The notes beneath the pieces were generated by a model. That model made no database searches, was not told the DNA's origin, and worked only from the letters and a program-made list of their open reading frames with translations. Position numbers and translations under genes: made by a program. From NCBI GenBank assembly GCA_947493335.1, contig CANLQO010000003.1, positions 186,001-250,000 of the forward strand: DNA of 64,000 nt, written 5' to 3'. Below are positions 27,607 to 37,146 of the stretch, one piece after another (positions within the stretch are counted from its first letter, which is position 1; every line of letters begins with the position of its first letter). The DNA comes from an uncultured Paracoccaceae bacterium. GTDB lineage: Bacteria > Pseudomonadota > Alphaproteobacteria > Rhodobacterales > Rhodobacteraceae.

Positions 27607-30159
27607 CTAGCCGCACTTGGAATAGCCGCAGGACCCGCAGGTCATGCAGCCTTCGACCATGCGCAACTCATAAGACCCGCAGGATGAACAGGCCTTGCCG
27701 CGCGGCTTGCCCAAAGATTCCACGTTTGATTGCGGATCGACCTTCAGGCCCATGCCCTCGCCTTCCAGAAAACCAATGGCAACCATGTGCTTTTCGATCA
27801 CCCCGCCGATGGCCGCGAGGATCGAGGGGATGTATTTCCCCTGCATCCATGCGCCACCGCGCGGATCAAACACGGCCTTAAGCTCTTCCACCACAAAGGA
27901 TACATCCCCGCCCCGCCGGAACACGGCAGAGATCATCCGGGTCAGCGCCACGGTCCAGGCGAAATGCTCCATGTTCTTGGAGTTGATGAACACCTCAAAC
28001 GGCCGCCGGTGCCCCGCGATCACTAGATCATTGATGGTGATATAGATCGCATGCTCGCTGTCGGGCCACTTGAGCTTATAGGTCGCGCCCTCCAACTCCT
28101 GCGGTCGGTCCAGCGGCTCGGACATATAGACGACTTCGCCTGCATTGGCGTCAACGACAACCTCAGAGGGCTGGCCCTGACCGCGGGCGGGGTCAAAGGC
28201 CCCGCCCATGGGGGCGGTCGGGGCCTGCCCGGCTTGGCCGGGCGCATCGGAATTGCCGAAGAGGAGCCAGCCTGCGGTTACACCAAACGCCTCAGCATAA
28301 GTCTTTGCATTCTCGGGCCGGAACGTTCGGTTGCCATTTTCGTGCGAGAAATATGTTTGTGTGGTCCACTGAAATTTTTCAATCGCGGCAGTGGCCGTCT
28401 CATACCCGGCCCGTTGGCGTGCTTCCTGTAGGCGTTCATGAGGCTGCGTGGGAGCCGTCCTCTCTTCCGAGACCGACAGCACCGACCCGGTCACATCATT
28501 GGGCCTGTAGGTCGTGCAGCCCTTACAGCCCTGATCCCAGGCGGCCATGTAGACCTCTTTGAAATCATCAAAGCTGATGTCTTCGGGGCAGTTGATCGTC
28601 TTTGAGATGGATGAATCAATCCACTTCTGCGCCGCCGCCTGCATCCGCACGTGATCAAGCGGCGCCAGCGTCTGGGCATTCACGAAATGCTCCGGCAAGG
28701 GTTCATCCCCCTTCAGGTCGCGCCACATCTGCACGGCGTAATCCACGACTTCTTCTTCCGTCCGCGACCCATCCTTTTGCAGCACCTTGCGGGTATAGGC
28801 ATAGGCAAAGACCGGCTCGATCCCTGACGATACATTGCCCGCATAAAGCGAAATCGTGCCTGTCGGCGCGATCGAAGTCAGCAGCGCATTTCGTATGCCA
28901 TTTTGACGGATCGCCTCGCGCACATCCTCATCCATGTCCTGCATTGCGCCGGACGCCAGAAACTTTTCGGCATCAAACAGCGGGAAAGCACCTTTTTCCT
29001 TGGCCAATTCCACCGACGCCAGATATGCCGCGCGCGCAATTGCGTGCATCCATGTGTCGGTCTGTGTTGCGGCCTCTTCCGAGCCATAGCGCAGCCCCAC
29101 CATCAACAGTGCATCGGCCAGCCCCGTGACGCCCAGCCCAATCCGGCGCTTGGCCAGCGCCTCTTGCCGCTGCGCCTCCAGCGGGAACTGGCTGGCATCC
29201 ACCACGTTGTCCATCATCCGCACCGCGGTTGCGACCAATTCGGTCAGGGCATCCTGATCCAGACCAGCGTCCTCGCCAAACGGGTCGCTGACCAACCGCG
29301 CAAGGTTGATCGACCCCAACAGACACGCGCCATAGGGCGGCAATGGCTGCTCACCGCAGGGGTTCGTGGCGGCGATCGTTTCGCAGTAGCTGAGGTTGTT
29401 GGCCTGATTGATCCGGTCGATGAAGATCACGCCCGGCTCGGCATAATCAAAGGTCGACTGCATGATCGTGTCCCACAATTCCCGCGCCTGCACGGTCCGG
29501 TAGGTCTCACCCTTGAACACCAGGTCCCATGGCTTGTCGGCCTTCACCGCCTCCATGAAGGGGTCGGTGACCAGCACCGACATGTTGAACATCCGCAGCC
29601 GTGCGGGGTCGGATTTGGCAGTGATGAAATCCACGATATCGGGGTGATCGCAGCGCATCGTTGCCATCATCGCGCCCCGACGCGATCCGGCGGACATGAT
29701 CGTGCGGCACATCGCGTCCCAGACATCCATGAATGACAGCGGCCCACTGGCGTCCGCCGCCACACCATGCACCGCAGCCCCCTTGGGCCGGATGGTGCTG
29801 AAGTCGTAGCCGATCCCGCCGCCCTGCTGCATGGTCAGCGCGGCCTCTTTCAGCATGTCGAAAATCCCGCCCATGCTGTCGGGCACCGTGCCCATGACAA
29901 AGCAGTTGAACAGCGTCACCTGCCGTGCGGTGCCTGCACCCGCCGTGATGCGCCCCGCTGGCAGATACTTGAAATCCTCCAAGGCGCAATAGAACGTCTT
30001 TTCCCATTTCTTGGGCGACTTTTCGACCGCCGCCAGCGCGCCTGCGATCCGCGTCCACGTCTCCTCGACGCTTGCGTCAATGGGTGTGCCGTCAGCTTCC
30101 TTGAAACGATACTTCATATCCCAGATCTGTTCAGCAATCGGGGCGGCAAAACGGGTCAT
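27607..30159 (-). CDS. nrdJ: Adenosylcobalamin-dependent (class II) ribonucleotide reductase with embedded XRE domain
   Basis: NrdJ makes deoxyribonucleotides using a B12 radical. The 850-residue protein has Cys86 (LFNCFV), the radical Cys268 and Glu270 (NPCGEQPLPPYG), and a zinc-ribbon-like tail with CSSCGSYE and CMTCGSCGYSKCG. No N-terminal ATP cone is seen. Unusually, residues 575-635 (28255-28437) read as a complete XRE/phage-repressor helix-turn-helix (RLQEARQRAGY, TYFSHENGNRTFRP, AEAFGVTAGWLLFG). They sit in the linker between KGCTTYRPND and EVVYMSEPLDRP. The frame is continuous. ATG at 30159 starts the conserved part; longer starts run into the promoter. Probable NrdR boxes lie upstream. 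Confidence 0.93.
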   Translation of the reverse strand: MTRFAAPIAEQIWDMKYRFKEADGTPIDASVEETWTRIAGALAAVEKSPKKWEKTFYCALEDFKYLPAGRITAGAGTARQVTLFNCFVMGTVPDSMGGIFDMLKEAALTMQQGGGIGYDFSTIRPKGAAVHGVAADASGPLSFMDVWDAMCRTIMSAGSRRGAMMATMRCDHPDIVDFITAKSDPARLRMFNMSVLVTDPFMEAVKADKPWDLVFKGETYRTVQARELWDTIMQSTFDYAEPGVIFIDRINQANNLSYCETIAATNPCGEQPLPPYGACLLGSINLARLVSDPFGEDAGLDQDALTELVATAVRMMDNVVDASQFPLEAQRQEALAKRRIGLGVTGLADALLMVGLRYGSEEAATQTDTWMHAIARAAYLASVELAKEKGAFPLFDAEKFLASGAMQDMDEDVREAIRQNGIRNALLTSIAPTGTISLYAGNVSSGIEPVFAYAYTRKVLQKDGSRTEEEVVDYAVQMWRDLKGDEPLPEHFVNAQTLAPLDHVRMQAAAQKWIDSSISKTINCPEDISFDDFKEVYMAAWDQGCKGCTTYRPNDVTGSVLSVSEERTAPTQPHERLQEARQRAGYETATAAIEKFQWTTQTYFSHENGNRTFRPENAKTYAEAFGVTAGWLLFGNSDAPGQAGQAPTAPMGGAFDPARGQGQPSEVVVDANAGEVVYMSEPLDRPQELEGATYKLKWPDSEHAIYITINDLVIAGHRRPFEVFINSKNMEHFAWTVALTRMISAVFRRGGDVSFVVEELKAVFDPRGGAWMQGKYIPSILAAIGGVIEKHMVAIGFLEGEGMGLKVDPQSNVESLGKPRGKACSSCGSYELRMVEGCMTCGSCGYSKCG

Positions 30160-30262
30160 AGCGGTGGCTTTCCGGACTAAGAGGATGGATCGGCAGGACA
30201 TCACCATACAGGGCGTCGCCGCAATTTGGAACGGGATTTCTGTATGGGTTTATAAGAACTAC

Positions 30263-30309
30263 ACACTACATATGGTGCCATCAAGTCGTGAATCACCCAA
30301 ATATGGGAA
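30263..30309 (-). promoter_or_regulatory. Candidate pair of NrdR boxes before nrdJ
   Basis: ACACTACATATGGTGC at 30263-30278 matches 13 of 16 positions of the NrdR consensus (acaCwAtATaTwGtgt). A weaker copy, centred at 30301/30302, begins exactly 31 bases later and keeps the ATAT core (CCAAATATGG). Two boxes three helical turns apart are typical for NrdR, the repressor of ribonucleotide reductase genes. The pair sits 100-150 bases before nrdJ. Confidence 0.6.
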
Positions 30310-30372
30310 TTTCTTGCTTGCTGCGGCCTTCACGCCACATTAATCTCTAGGCTCTGCCCCAAAAGGATTCTC

Positions 30373-30804
30373 ATGTCCAAAACCGTTCATCTGCTCAAGC
30401 TCTCTGTCGGCACGGAATCCGTGGCGAGCCTGACCGCGTGGCAATCCACCAAGCGGGCGCAGACCGAGGATGGCCTGCCGCGCCACGTCACCCGCATGTG
30501 GCCAAAGCGGGGGGATGAGATCCTCAATGGCGGCTCGATTTTCTGGGTCATCAAGGGCGTGATCCTCTGCCGCCAGCCGGTGCTGCGACTGGACGAATAC
30601 ATCGGCGCCGACGGCATCCGCCGCTGCGCCATTGTCTGCAAACCCGGCCTGATCCGTGTCGCCGCCACCCCCAAACGCCCATTCCAGGGCTGGCGCTATC
30701 TGCCGGTTGAGGACGCCCCAACAGACCTGCCCGAGGGCCGACAGGGCGAAGAACCGCTGCCACCAGAGCTTTCCAAAGCGCTTGCCGCGATCGGCGTGCG
30801 CTAG
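30373..30804 (+). CDS. DUF1489-family protein
   Basis: The 143-residue protein has the family's start KTVHLLKLSVGTESVASL and the segments HVTRMWPKRGDEIL and GSIFWVIKGVILCRQ. DUF1489 is a conserved alphaproteobacterial family without known function. An AAAAGGA ribosome site precedes the start. It is divergent from nrdJ, so the NrdR boxes lie between them and could in principle affect both. Confidence 0.85.
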   Translation: MSKTVHLLKLSVGTESVASLTAWQSTKRAQTEDGLPRHVTRMWPKRGDEILNGGSIFWVIKGVILCRQPVLRLDEYIGADGIRRCAIVCKPGLIRVAATPKRPFQGWRYLPVEDAPTDLPEGRQGEEPLPPELSKALAAIGVR

Positions 30805-30849
30805 GCAGATCGTCGTGCCCGTGCGATGCTGTGGGCGGGAGGATTGCCA

Positions 30850-32385
30850 ATGACCATTTTCGAAAGCCCATTTCCAGACATTGCCCCGCGCAATCAATCC
30901 GTCACCGAACGCGTGTTCGAAGGCCTCGCCCCGCGTGGTAACGCCATTGTTTTGACTGACGGATCTACAGGCCGGACGGTGACTGCAAGTGCGCTGATCG
31001 ACCAGATCAAGCGCCTCGCCGGTGGCTTGAATGCACGCGGCACGGGCACGGGTACCACGATTGCGTTGATGGCCCCCAACATTCCCGAATATGCCACCAT
31101 TTTCCATGGGGTGGCCTTTGCAGGCGGCACCATCACCACGATCAACCCGACCTACACCGCCGCCGAAGTGGCCCACCAGTTGAATGACAGCGGTGCGACC
31201 ATCCTGGTCACGGTCGAGATGTTCGCCGACACCGCCCGTGCTGCTGCCCAGGGCACCAATGTGGCCGAGGTGATCGTGATCGGCTCGCCCGAATACGCGG
31301 CCCTCTTCGGGGAGGCCCAGCCTTCGCAAACCGCCGTCGACCTCGACCAGCACACCGTTGTCCTGCCCTATTCCTCGGGCACGACGGGTTTGTCCAAGGG
31401 CGTGATGCTGTCCCACCGTAATCTTGTTACCAATATTGACCAGATCCTTGGCGCGGTCACGATTGAACCCGACGAGGCTATCGCCGGTTTCCTGCCTTTC
31501 TTTCATATCTATGGGATGATTGTAGGGCTGAATTGCTATCTCGCCGAAGGCGCGCACGTGATCACGATGCCGCGCTTTGATCTGCCATTGTTCCTGCAAA
31601 TCTCTCAGGACCACAAAGCCAGCCGCATGTGGGTCGTGCCGCCCGTGGGTCTGGCGCTGGCCAAGCATCCGCTGGTGGACGACTATGACCTTTCGGCATT
31701 GAAAGAGGTCTATATCGCCGCCGCCCCCTCTGGCCCGGAACTATCCAACGCCATCGCCACTCGACTGGGTTGTACCGCATTGCAGGGCTACGGCATGACA
31801 GAGCTTTCGCCGGTCTCTCATCTTGTGCCCGGCGACAATCCGCGCGCCGGTGCCGCAGGTCTTTTGGTGCCAAACACACAAGCCCGGATCGTGGACATCG
31901 AAAGCGGGAATACGCTGGGCCCCGATCAGGAAGGCGAGCTGTGGATCAAGGGGCCGCAGGTCATGCAAGGCTACCTTAACAACCCCACCGCGACCGCAGA
32001 AACCATCGTCACGGGTGGCTGGCTCCGCACAGGTGATATCGCGCGGATCGACGCGGACGGATTTATGTTCATCACCGATCGCTTGAAAGAACTGATCAAA
32101 TTCAAAGGCTTCCAGGTCGCCCCGGCGGAACTTGAGGCGACGCTGGTAGCGATTGACGGGATCACCGATGCAGGTGTCGTGGGCCGTGCGGACGATGACG
32201 CGGGCGAGGTTCCGGTCGCCTTTGTCGTCCGGGCCGAGGGTGGACCGGATGATGCCGCGATCCACGCCCATATGGCCGCACAGCTTTCAAGCTACAAGCA
32301 ATTGCACGCAATCATGGATGTGGACGAAATCCCAAAGAACCCCAGCGGCAAAATCCTTCGCCGCGTTCTGCGCGACCGGCTTTAG
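30850..32385 (+). CDS. 4-coumarate-CoA ligase-like acyl-CoA synthetase
   Basis: ATG at 30850 has a GGGAGG ribosome site. The 511-residue enzyme shows the adenylate-forming motifs in order: YSSGTTGLSKGV, YGMTELSPVSH, GWLRTGDIARID, FKGFQVAPAELE and the catalytic lysine in NPSGKILRR. The FKGFQVAP pattern is that of 4-coumarate and medium-chain acid ligases. The acid used cannot be read from the sequence. No catabolic partners lie beside it. Confidence 0.85.
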   Translation: MTIFESPFPDIAPRNQSVTERVFEGLAPRGNAIVLTDGSTGRTVTASALIDQIKRLAGGLNARGTGTGTTIALMAPNIPEYATIFHGVAFAGGTITTINPTYTAAEVAHQLNDSGATILVTVEMFADTARAAAQGTNVAEVIVIGSPEYAALFGEAQPSQTAVDLDQHTVVLPYSSGTTGLSKGVMLSHRNLVTNIDQILGAVTIEPDEAIAGFLPFFHIYGMIVGLNCYLAEGAHVITMPRFDLPLFLQISQDHKASRMWVVPPVGLALAKHPLVDDYDLSALKEVYIAAAPSGPELSNAIATRLGCTALQGYGMTELSPVSHLVPGDNPRAGAAGLLVPNTQARIVDIESGNTLGPDQEGELWIKGPQVMQGYLNNPTATAETIVTGGWLRTGDIARIDADGFMFITDRLKELIKFKGFQVAPAELEATLVAIDGITDAGVVGRADDDAGEVPVAFVVRAEGGPDDAAIHAHMAAQLSSYKQLHAIMDVDEIPKNPSGKILRRVLRDRL

Positions 32386-32411
32386 GATAGGCCCCCTGCC
32401 CGTTGTGCGCC

Positions 32412-33101
32412 CTAGACGCCCAGCATCTCCTGCAGTTCTTTCAGCGTCGCCCGCTGCGCCTTTGTCCAGCCCGACCGTCGGCCCCGAAACAATGTCGCCT
32501 GGCTGGCGTGGATCAACCCATCGCTGAGGATTTTCAGCCCATTGGCGCGCAGCGTTTCCCCGGTTGAGGTGATATCGGCAATCGCCTCTGCCGTCTCGTT
32601 CTTGACCGTGCCTTCAGTGGCCCCCTGGCTGTCAACAAGCCGGTAGTCGGCCACACCTTCGGCCTTCAGGAACTCGCGCACCAACCGGTGATACTTTGTC
32701 GCAATCCGCAAACGGTGGCCATGTGCGGCCCGGAATGCCGCCCCTGCCGCATCGAGGTCATCGAGCGTGTCAACATCAACCCAGGTCTGCGGCACCGCGA
32801 TGATCAAATCAGCACCGCCAAAGCCCATTGGCGCAACCTCTTGCACCTGACTGTCCCACAGCGCCAGCTTTTCGCGCACCAGATCAGATCCGGTCACGCC
32901 CAGATGGATACGGCCAGCGGCCAGTTCGCGCGGCACCTCTCCGGCAGAAAGCAGCACCAGTTCGACACCCTCGATCCCGTCAACCGCGCCCGCATATTCG
33001 CGATCCGACCCGGACTTGCGCAGGGTGATCCCGCGCTGTCCGAACCAGTCAAAGGTCTTGTCCATCAACCGCCCCTTGGACGGCACGCCCAGCTTCAGCA
33101 T
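32412..33101 (-). CDS. hisG: ATP phosphoribosyltransferase, short form
   Basis: HisG starts histidine synthesis by joining ATP and PRPP. At 229 residues this is the short form, which needs HisZ for control; hisZ is directly upstream and overlaps. Recognisable parts are KLGVPSKGRLMDKTFDWF, LGVTGSDLV and the PRPP loop region ATKYHRLVREF...DSQGATEGT. Confidence 0.96.
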   Translation of the reverse strand: MLKLGVPSKGRLMDKTFDWFGQRGITLRKSGSDREYAGAVDGIEGVELVLLSAGEVPRELAAGRIHLGVTGSDLVREKLALWDSQVQEVAPMGFGGADLIIAVPQTWVDVDTLDDLDAAGAAFRAAHGHRLRIATKYHRLVREFLKAEGVADYRLVDSQGATEGTVKNETAEAIADITSTGETLRANGLKILSDGLIHASQATLFRGRRSGWTKAQRATLKELQEMLGV

Positions 33102-34180
33102 CAGACCGTCCCCCGCAGCTGCAAGACCAGATCGGGCCGGATGACACCGCCCACAGCAGGGACTGCATGCCCGTCCCCCAGTTGTGCTGTCAGCGCGTCA
33201 TAACGACCGCCGGTGGCCACGGCTGGCAGATCCGGCGCCGCAGCAGTGAACCCAAAGACGAAACCGTCGTAGTATTCCAAACTTGTGCGGCCATAGCTGC
33301 CTTCAAAGGCCAGCGTGTCCACGTCCACGCCGCGCGCGCCAAGCGCGTCCAACCGGACCGCCATCGCCTGCACCGCCCCGCCGATCGCAGGCAGGTCCAC
33401 GGCGATGTCCCGCAAGGCGCTAAGCACATTGGGCGCGGTTTCACGCAAGCTCAGGATCGCGTCGATCAGCGCCATTTCCTCGTTCGATATGGGGTCGGTC
33501 GCCGCATCCGCCCGCAGCGCTGCGATCCGGGCCTCGATTTCCGTGCGCGATCGCAAGCCCACAACCTGCCCGACATCCGCCAACGGATCGGCCTGCGCCA
33601 AAAGCGCCACCCGGCTTGGCGGCACATCGGTGCGCCCCCCGAACCGATCCAGCAGCGCGCGGAACTTCCGGGGCCGCCACAGGTGCCGCATCAGCGCCGC
33701 CTTGCGGGTGTCAGAGGTCCGCAAGCCACGCACCGCCGCCATCAGGATACCGATGTCGCCGGTGACAGGCGTCACAGGCAACCCGTCCAAAGCCTTGGAA
33801 ATCGCGGCAAAAACACTGGCGTCAGCCCCCGCCGGATCTTGCCCGTCGAAGACCTCGAACCCGACTTGCGTGTATTCGTGCGCGCGGTCGGGGTCGTCTT
33901 CCTGTTTCCGAAAAACCTTGCCCGCATAGGTATAGCGCGCAGGGTCGGCGTGGCTTTGCATGTGCTGCTCAACCACCGGCACTGTGAAGTCGGGGCGCAG
34001 CACCATCTCACCGCCAAAAGGGTCGGTCGTCAGATAGGCCCGCGCGCGGATATCCTCGCCATAAAGGTCCAGCAGGGTGTCAGCCGACAGCAAAATGTCG
34101 GCGTCAACAACCTGCGCTCCCTCGGCTTCGAAACCCGCGCGAAGCCGGGCCGCTTCCGCTGCAATCTCAAGGGCTTGCAT
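33101..34180 (-). CDS. hisZ: ATP phosphoribosyltransferase regulatory subunit
   Basis: HisZ is a HisRS paralogue that activates short-form HisG. The 359-residue protein keeps class II synthetase traces (TTDPFGGEMVLRPDFTVPV, YAGKVFRKQEDDPDRAHEYTQVG) but lacks the anticodon-binding domain. Overlaps hisS and hisG at both ends (TGATG), so the three are translated as a unit. Confidence 0.95.
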   Translation of the reverse strand: MQALEIAAEAARLRAGFEAEGAQVVDADILLSADTLLDLYGEDIRARAYLTTDPFGGEMVLRPDFTVPVVEQHMQSHADPARYTYAGKVFRKQEDDPDRAHEYTQVGFEVFDGQDPAGADASVFAAISKALDGLPVTPVTGDIGILMAAVRGLRTSDTRKAALMRHLWRPRKFRALLDRFGGRTDVPPSRVALLAQADPLADVGQVVGLRSRTEIEARIAALRADAATDPISNEEMALIDAILSLRETAPNVLSALRDIAVDLPAIGGAVQAMAVRLDALGARGVDVDTLAFEGSYGRTSLEYYDGFVFGFTAAAPDLPAVATGGRYDALTAQLGDGHAVPAVGGVIRPDLVLQLRGTV

Positions 34181-35658
34181 CAGTCATCGCCCGCCAGGAT
34201 CGCGCGCACTTTTGCAACCAGATCACCGCGCGGCGCTTCAAACTGCTGCGGCCGGTCTTTCCATTCGTCCGCACTGGCGCTTTGCGCGATCTTGGCCCCC
34301 AGCACGAGGTCCTTGATCTGCACCACACCCTTGTCGAACTCATCGCCCCCCGCGATCACCGCGACCGGAGAGTTCCGTTTGTCCGCATACTTCAGCTGAT
34401 TGCCAAAATTCTTGGGGTTGCCCAGATAAACCTCTGCCCGGATGCCGGCATTGCGCAATTCCGCGACCATGGTCTGATACTCTGCCATGCGGTCACGATC
34501 CATGACCGTGACAATCACCGGCCCGACTGATGCCTTGTCCAGCCGCCCCTTGGCGTGGAGCGCCGCCAGCAGCCGGTCGACCCCGATGCTGACCCCCGTC
34601 GCCGGCACCTCTTGCCCGGTGAACCGCTTGACCAGATCGTCATACCGCCCGCCACCTGCGACCGAACCAAAGTTCCGTGGCCGACCCTTTTCGTCGGTCA
34701 CTTCAAACGTCAGTTCCGCCTCATAAACCGGTCCGGTGTAATACCCCAGGCCGCGCACGACTGAGGGGTCAATCTCGATCCGGTCCGGCCCATAACCCTG
34801 AGCATCAAGCAGCGTCGCAATGGTCTCAAGCTCGGCCACGCCGTCAGCTCCGATCTTTGAGCCTTCGACCAGTTCGCGCAGCCGTGCGACCGTGGCCGAG
34901 CCGCTCTCGCGCTTGGCGTCCATGAAGCCCATGACCACCTCGGCCTGCGCGTCGTTCAGTCCCGCACCCTTGGTAAAATCCCCGCTTTCATCCTTGCGGC
35001 CTTCACCCAGCAGTGCGCGCACACCCTCCGGCCCCAGCCGGTCCAGCTTGTCAATCGCGCGCAGCACGATCCCGCGCTCTGCCTCTTTGTCGTCACCCGA
35101 CAGGCCCGCCACCTCCAGCACACCGTTCAACACCTTGCGGTTGTTGACCCGGATCACATAGTCGCCGCGCGGAATGCCGACGGTCTCAAGGCAATCCGAC
35201 AGCATCGCGCAAATCTCGGCATCCGCGGCAACGCTGGCGGCACCAACGGTATCCGCATCGCATTGATAAAACTGCCGAAACCGCCCCGGTCCGGGCTTTT
35301 CATTGCGCCAGACCGGCCCCATCGCATAGCGGCGGTACGGGCTGGGCAGATCATTGCGGTACTGCGCGGCAACCCGTGCCAAGGGCGCGGTCAGGTCATA
35401 GCGCAGGGCAAGCCAGTCCTTGTCCTCTTCCCAGGCGAAAACACCCTCGTTCGGGCGGTCCACATCGGGCAGGAACTTGCCCAGCGCCTCGACCGTCTCC
35501 ACGGCAGAGGTTTCCAGCGCGTCAAAGCCATAACGATGATACACCCCGGCGATCTGACGCAGCATATGCTGGCGCTGCGCCACCTCTGCCCCAAAGTAAT
35601 CGCGGAAACCCTTTGGCGTGACCGCCTTGGGTCTGGGTTGTTTCTTGTCCTTGGCCAT
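34180..35658 (-). CDS. hisS: Histidyl-tRNA synthetase
   Basis: The 492-residue enzyme charges tRNA-His. Class II motifs are visible: motif 1 near the N-terminus, motif 2 [21 protein letters not shown], the histidine-binding [15 protein letters not shown], and motif 3 [13 protein letters not shown]. The C-terminal anticodon-binding domain ([11 protein letters not shown] onward) is complete. The form with a long insertion is typical of alphaproteobacteria. First gene of the hisS-hisZ-hisG operon. Confidence 0.96.
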   Translation of the reverse strand: MAKDKKQPRPKAVTPKGFRDYFGAEVAQRQHMLRQIAGVYHRYGFDALETSAVETVEALGKFLPDVDRPNEGVFAWEEDKDWLALRYDLTAPLARVAAQYRNDLPSPYRRYAMGPVWRNEKPGPGRFRQFYQCDADTVGAASVAADAEICAMLSDCLETVGIPRGDYVIRVNNRKVLNGVLEVAGLSGDDKEAERGIVLRAIDKLDRLGPEGVRALLGEGRKDESGDFTKGAGLNDAQAEVVMGFMDAKRESGSATVARLRELVEGSKIGADGVAELETIATLLDAQGYGPDRIEIDPSVVRGLGYYTGPVYEAELTFEVTDEKGRPRNFGSVAGGGRYDDLVKRFTGQEVPATGVSIGVDRLLAALHAKGRLDKASVGPVIVTVMDRDRMAEYQTMVAELRNAGIRAEVYLGNPKNFGNQLKYADKRNSPVAVIAGGDEFDKGVVQIKDLVLGAKIAQSASADEWKDRPQQFEAPRGDLVAKVRAILAGDD

Positions 35659-35780
35659 AGCTGGTCCCTTGGTTCGTTCGAGGGCCGTTTACCGTGGTGG
35701 GGACATGGGAACAAGAACCAAGACCTGCCGCGCACGCGCTATTCAAAGGGCGACCCCTGACCGCCGGGCCGGGCAGCGCG

Positions 35781-36239
35781 CTAGAGCGGCAATGCGGTCG
35801 TAAACTTCAGCGCCTTCAGGCTGAACGCCGATTCCACCGATTTCACCACGCCCGCCCGCAACAGGTGCTGGGACATGAACACCTCGTAATCCTCCACATC
35901 CCGGCAGCGGATTTTCAGCATGTAGTCCGCACCGCCCGAAATCGCATGCGCCTCAAGGATGTGGGGTTGGGTGCTGACCACGCGGGCAAACCCGGCGATC
36001 GCCGCTTCGGAATGATCCTTCAACCGCACCGTTGCAAAGACGCAAAGCCCCGCGCCCGCCGCCTTGGGGTCCAATATCGCCACACGCCCCACAAGCAGCC
36101 CCGCGGCTTCGAATTCCTGCACCTTGCGCCACACGGTCGAGGTCGCCATGCCGCAGCGATCCGCCAATTGCGCGAGGGACGCGCCAGCGTCCTGCTGCAA
36201 TTCCCGCAAAAGCACCTTATCCTGATTGGAAATTTTCAT
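35781..36239 (-). CDS. Lrp/AsnC-family transcription regulator
   Basis: The 152-residue protein has an N-terminal winged helix-turn-helix (DKVLLRELQQDAGASLAQLADRCGMATSTVWRKVQEFEAAGL) and the RAM ligand-binding domain (HAISGGADYMLKIRCRDVEDYEVF). It reads away from phhA across a 106-base gap, the classic layout of a local regulator. It probably responds to an aromatic amino acid and controls phhA; this is inference. ATG at 36239 begins the conserved part. Confidence 0.88.
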   Translation of the reverse strand: MKISNQDKVLLRELQQDAGASLAQLADRCGMATSTVWRKVQEFEAAGLLVGRVAILDPKAAGAGLCVFATVRLKDHSEAAIAGFARVVSTQPHILEAHAISGGADYMLKIRCRDVEDYEVFMSQHLLRAGVVKSVESAFSLKALKFTTALPL

Positions 36240-36240
36240 A

Positions 36241-36296
36241 TTTCGGCCCATTTCGGAAATTTCTTTCACATCATACACAATTAGGGGTCGTTTCGG
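36241..36296. promoter_or_regulatory. Phased TTTCGG repeats between the Lrp gene and phhA
   Basis: TTTCGG occurs at 36241, 36251 and 36291. The starts are 10 and 40 bases apart, so all copies face the same side of the helix. They lie between divergent regulator and target genes, where Lrp-type proteins bind phased sites. The AT-rich stretch between them could hold the promoters. Confidence 0.45.
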
Positions 36297-36345
36297 CAAA
36301 TAATCCTTCGCATCCCGGCATATCCTATGCGCAGGAGGTTCCGCC

Positions 36346-37137
36346 ATGCCCAAAGATCACGTCTACCGCTCCATCACCGCCGACGCGCAGGGCCGCTATC
36401 CCTATTCGCCCGAGGATGACGCCGTTTGGGGAGAATTGTTTGACCGCCAAATGGCCACACTGCCCAACGTGATGGCCCCTGCTTACCTCGCTGGTGTGGC
36501 AGCGCTTGGGCTGACCGCGCACAAGACCCCGCAAGTCATCGACATTGACGCGCGCCTTTCAGCCCTGACCGGGGCTGGTGCGCAGGGCGTGCCTGCGATC
36601 ATCCCGCCCAGCCAGTTCTACGCCCTTCTGGCAGAACGCAAATTTCCCGTCGCCACCTTCCTGCGGCGGCGCGAAGAGATGGACTATATCGAGGAACCTG
36701 ACCTTTTTCACGAGGTGTTCGGCCATTGCCCCCTGCTAACAAATGCCGCCTATGCCGACTTCATTCAGGCCTTTGGTCGCAGGGCCATCGCGCTTGGCAA
36801 AGGCTACAGCTGGCACATGTTCCGGCTTTTCTGGTTCACCATCGAATTCGGCCTGATCCGCACCGATCAGGGTCTGCGCGGCTATGGCGCAGGCATCGCA
36901 TCATCCCCGGCAGAGGCGGCACACGCCATGTCGAACACGCCCTTGATCCGCGACTTCGACCTGCTCGAGGTTTTCCGCACGCCCTACCGCATCGACATCG
37001 TGCAGCCGGTCTATTTCGCGATCCGCGACTTTGACCAACTGACCGCAGCACTGGATCAGGACATCGCAGCATTGATCGATCAGGCCAAGGCGATGGGCGA
37101 CCTGCCCGCCCTTTTCCCGGCCAAGGAATCGGCGTAA
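36346..37137 (+). CDS. phhA: Phenylalanine-4-hydroxylase
   Basis: This non-haem iron enzyme converts phenylalanine to tyrosine with a pterin cofactor. The 2-His-1-Glu iron site is His122 and His127 (FHEVFGHCP) and Glu167 (WFTIEFGL). The 263-residue length is normal for the bacterial single-domain form. The ribosome site is AGGAGG, in GCAGGAGGTTCC. The pterin recycling gene phhB is not beside it. Confidence 0.96.
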   Translation: MPKDHVYRSITADAQGRYPYSPEDDAVWGELFDRQMATLPNVMAPAYLAGVAALGLTAHKTPQVIDIDARLSALTGAGAQGVPAIIPPSQFYALLAERKFPVATFLRRREEMDYIEEPDLFHEVFGHCPLLTNAAYADFIQAFGRRAIALGKGYSWHMFRLFWFTIEFGLIRTDQGLRGYGAGIASSPAEAAHAMSNTPLIRDFDLLEVFRTPYRIDIVQPVYFAIRDFDQLTAALDQDIAALIDQAKAMGDLPALFPAKESA

Positions 37138-37146
37138 GCGGTCATC

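Noticed and set aside
30160-30372. Possible cobalamin riboswitch before nrdJ
   Set aside because: The region is short and AT-rich and I find no B12-box-like conserved core; the NrdR boxes are a better explanation.
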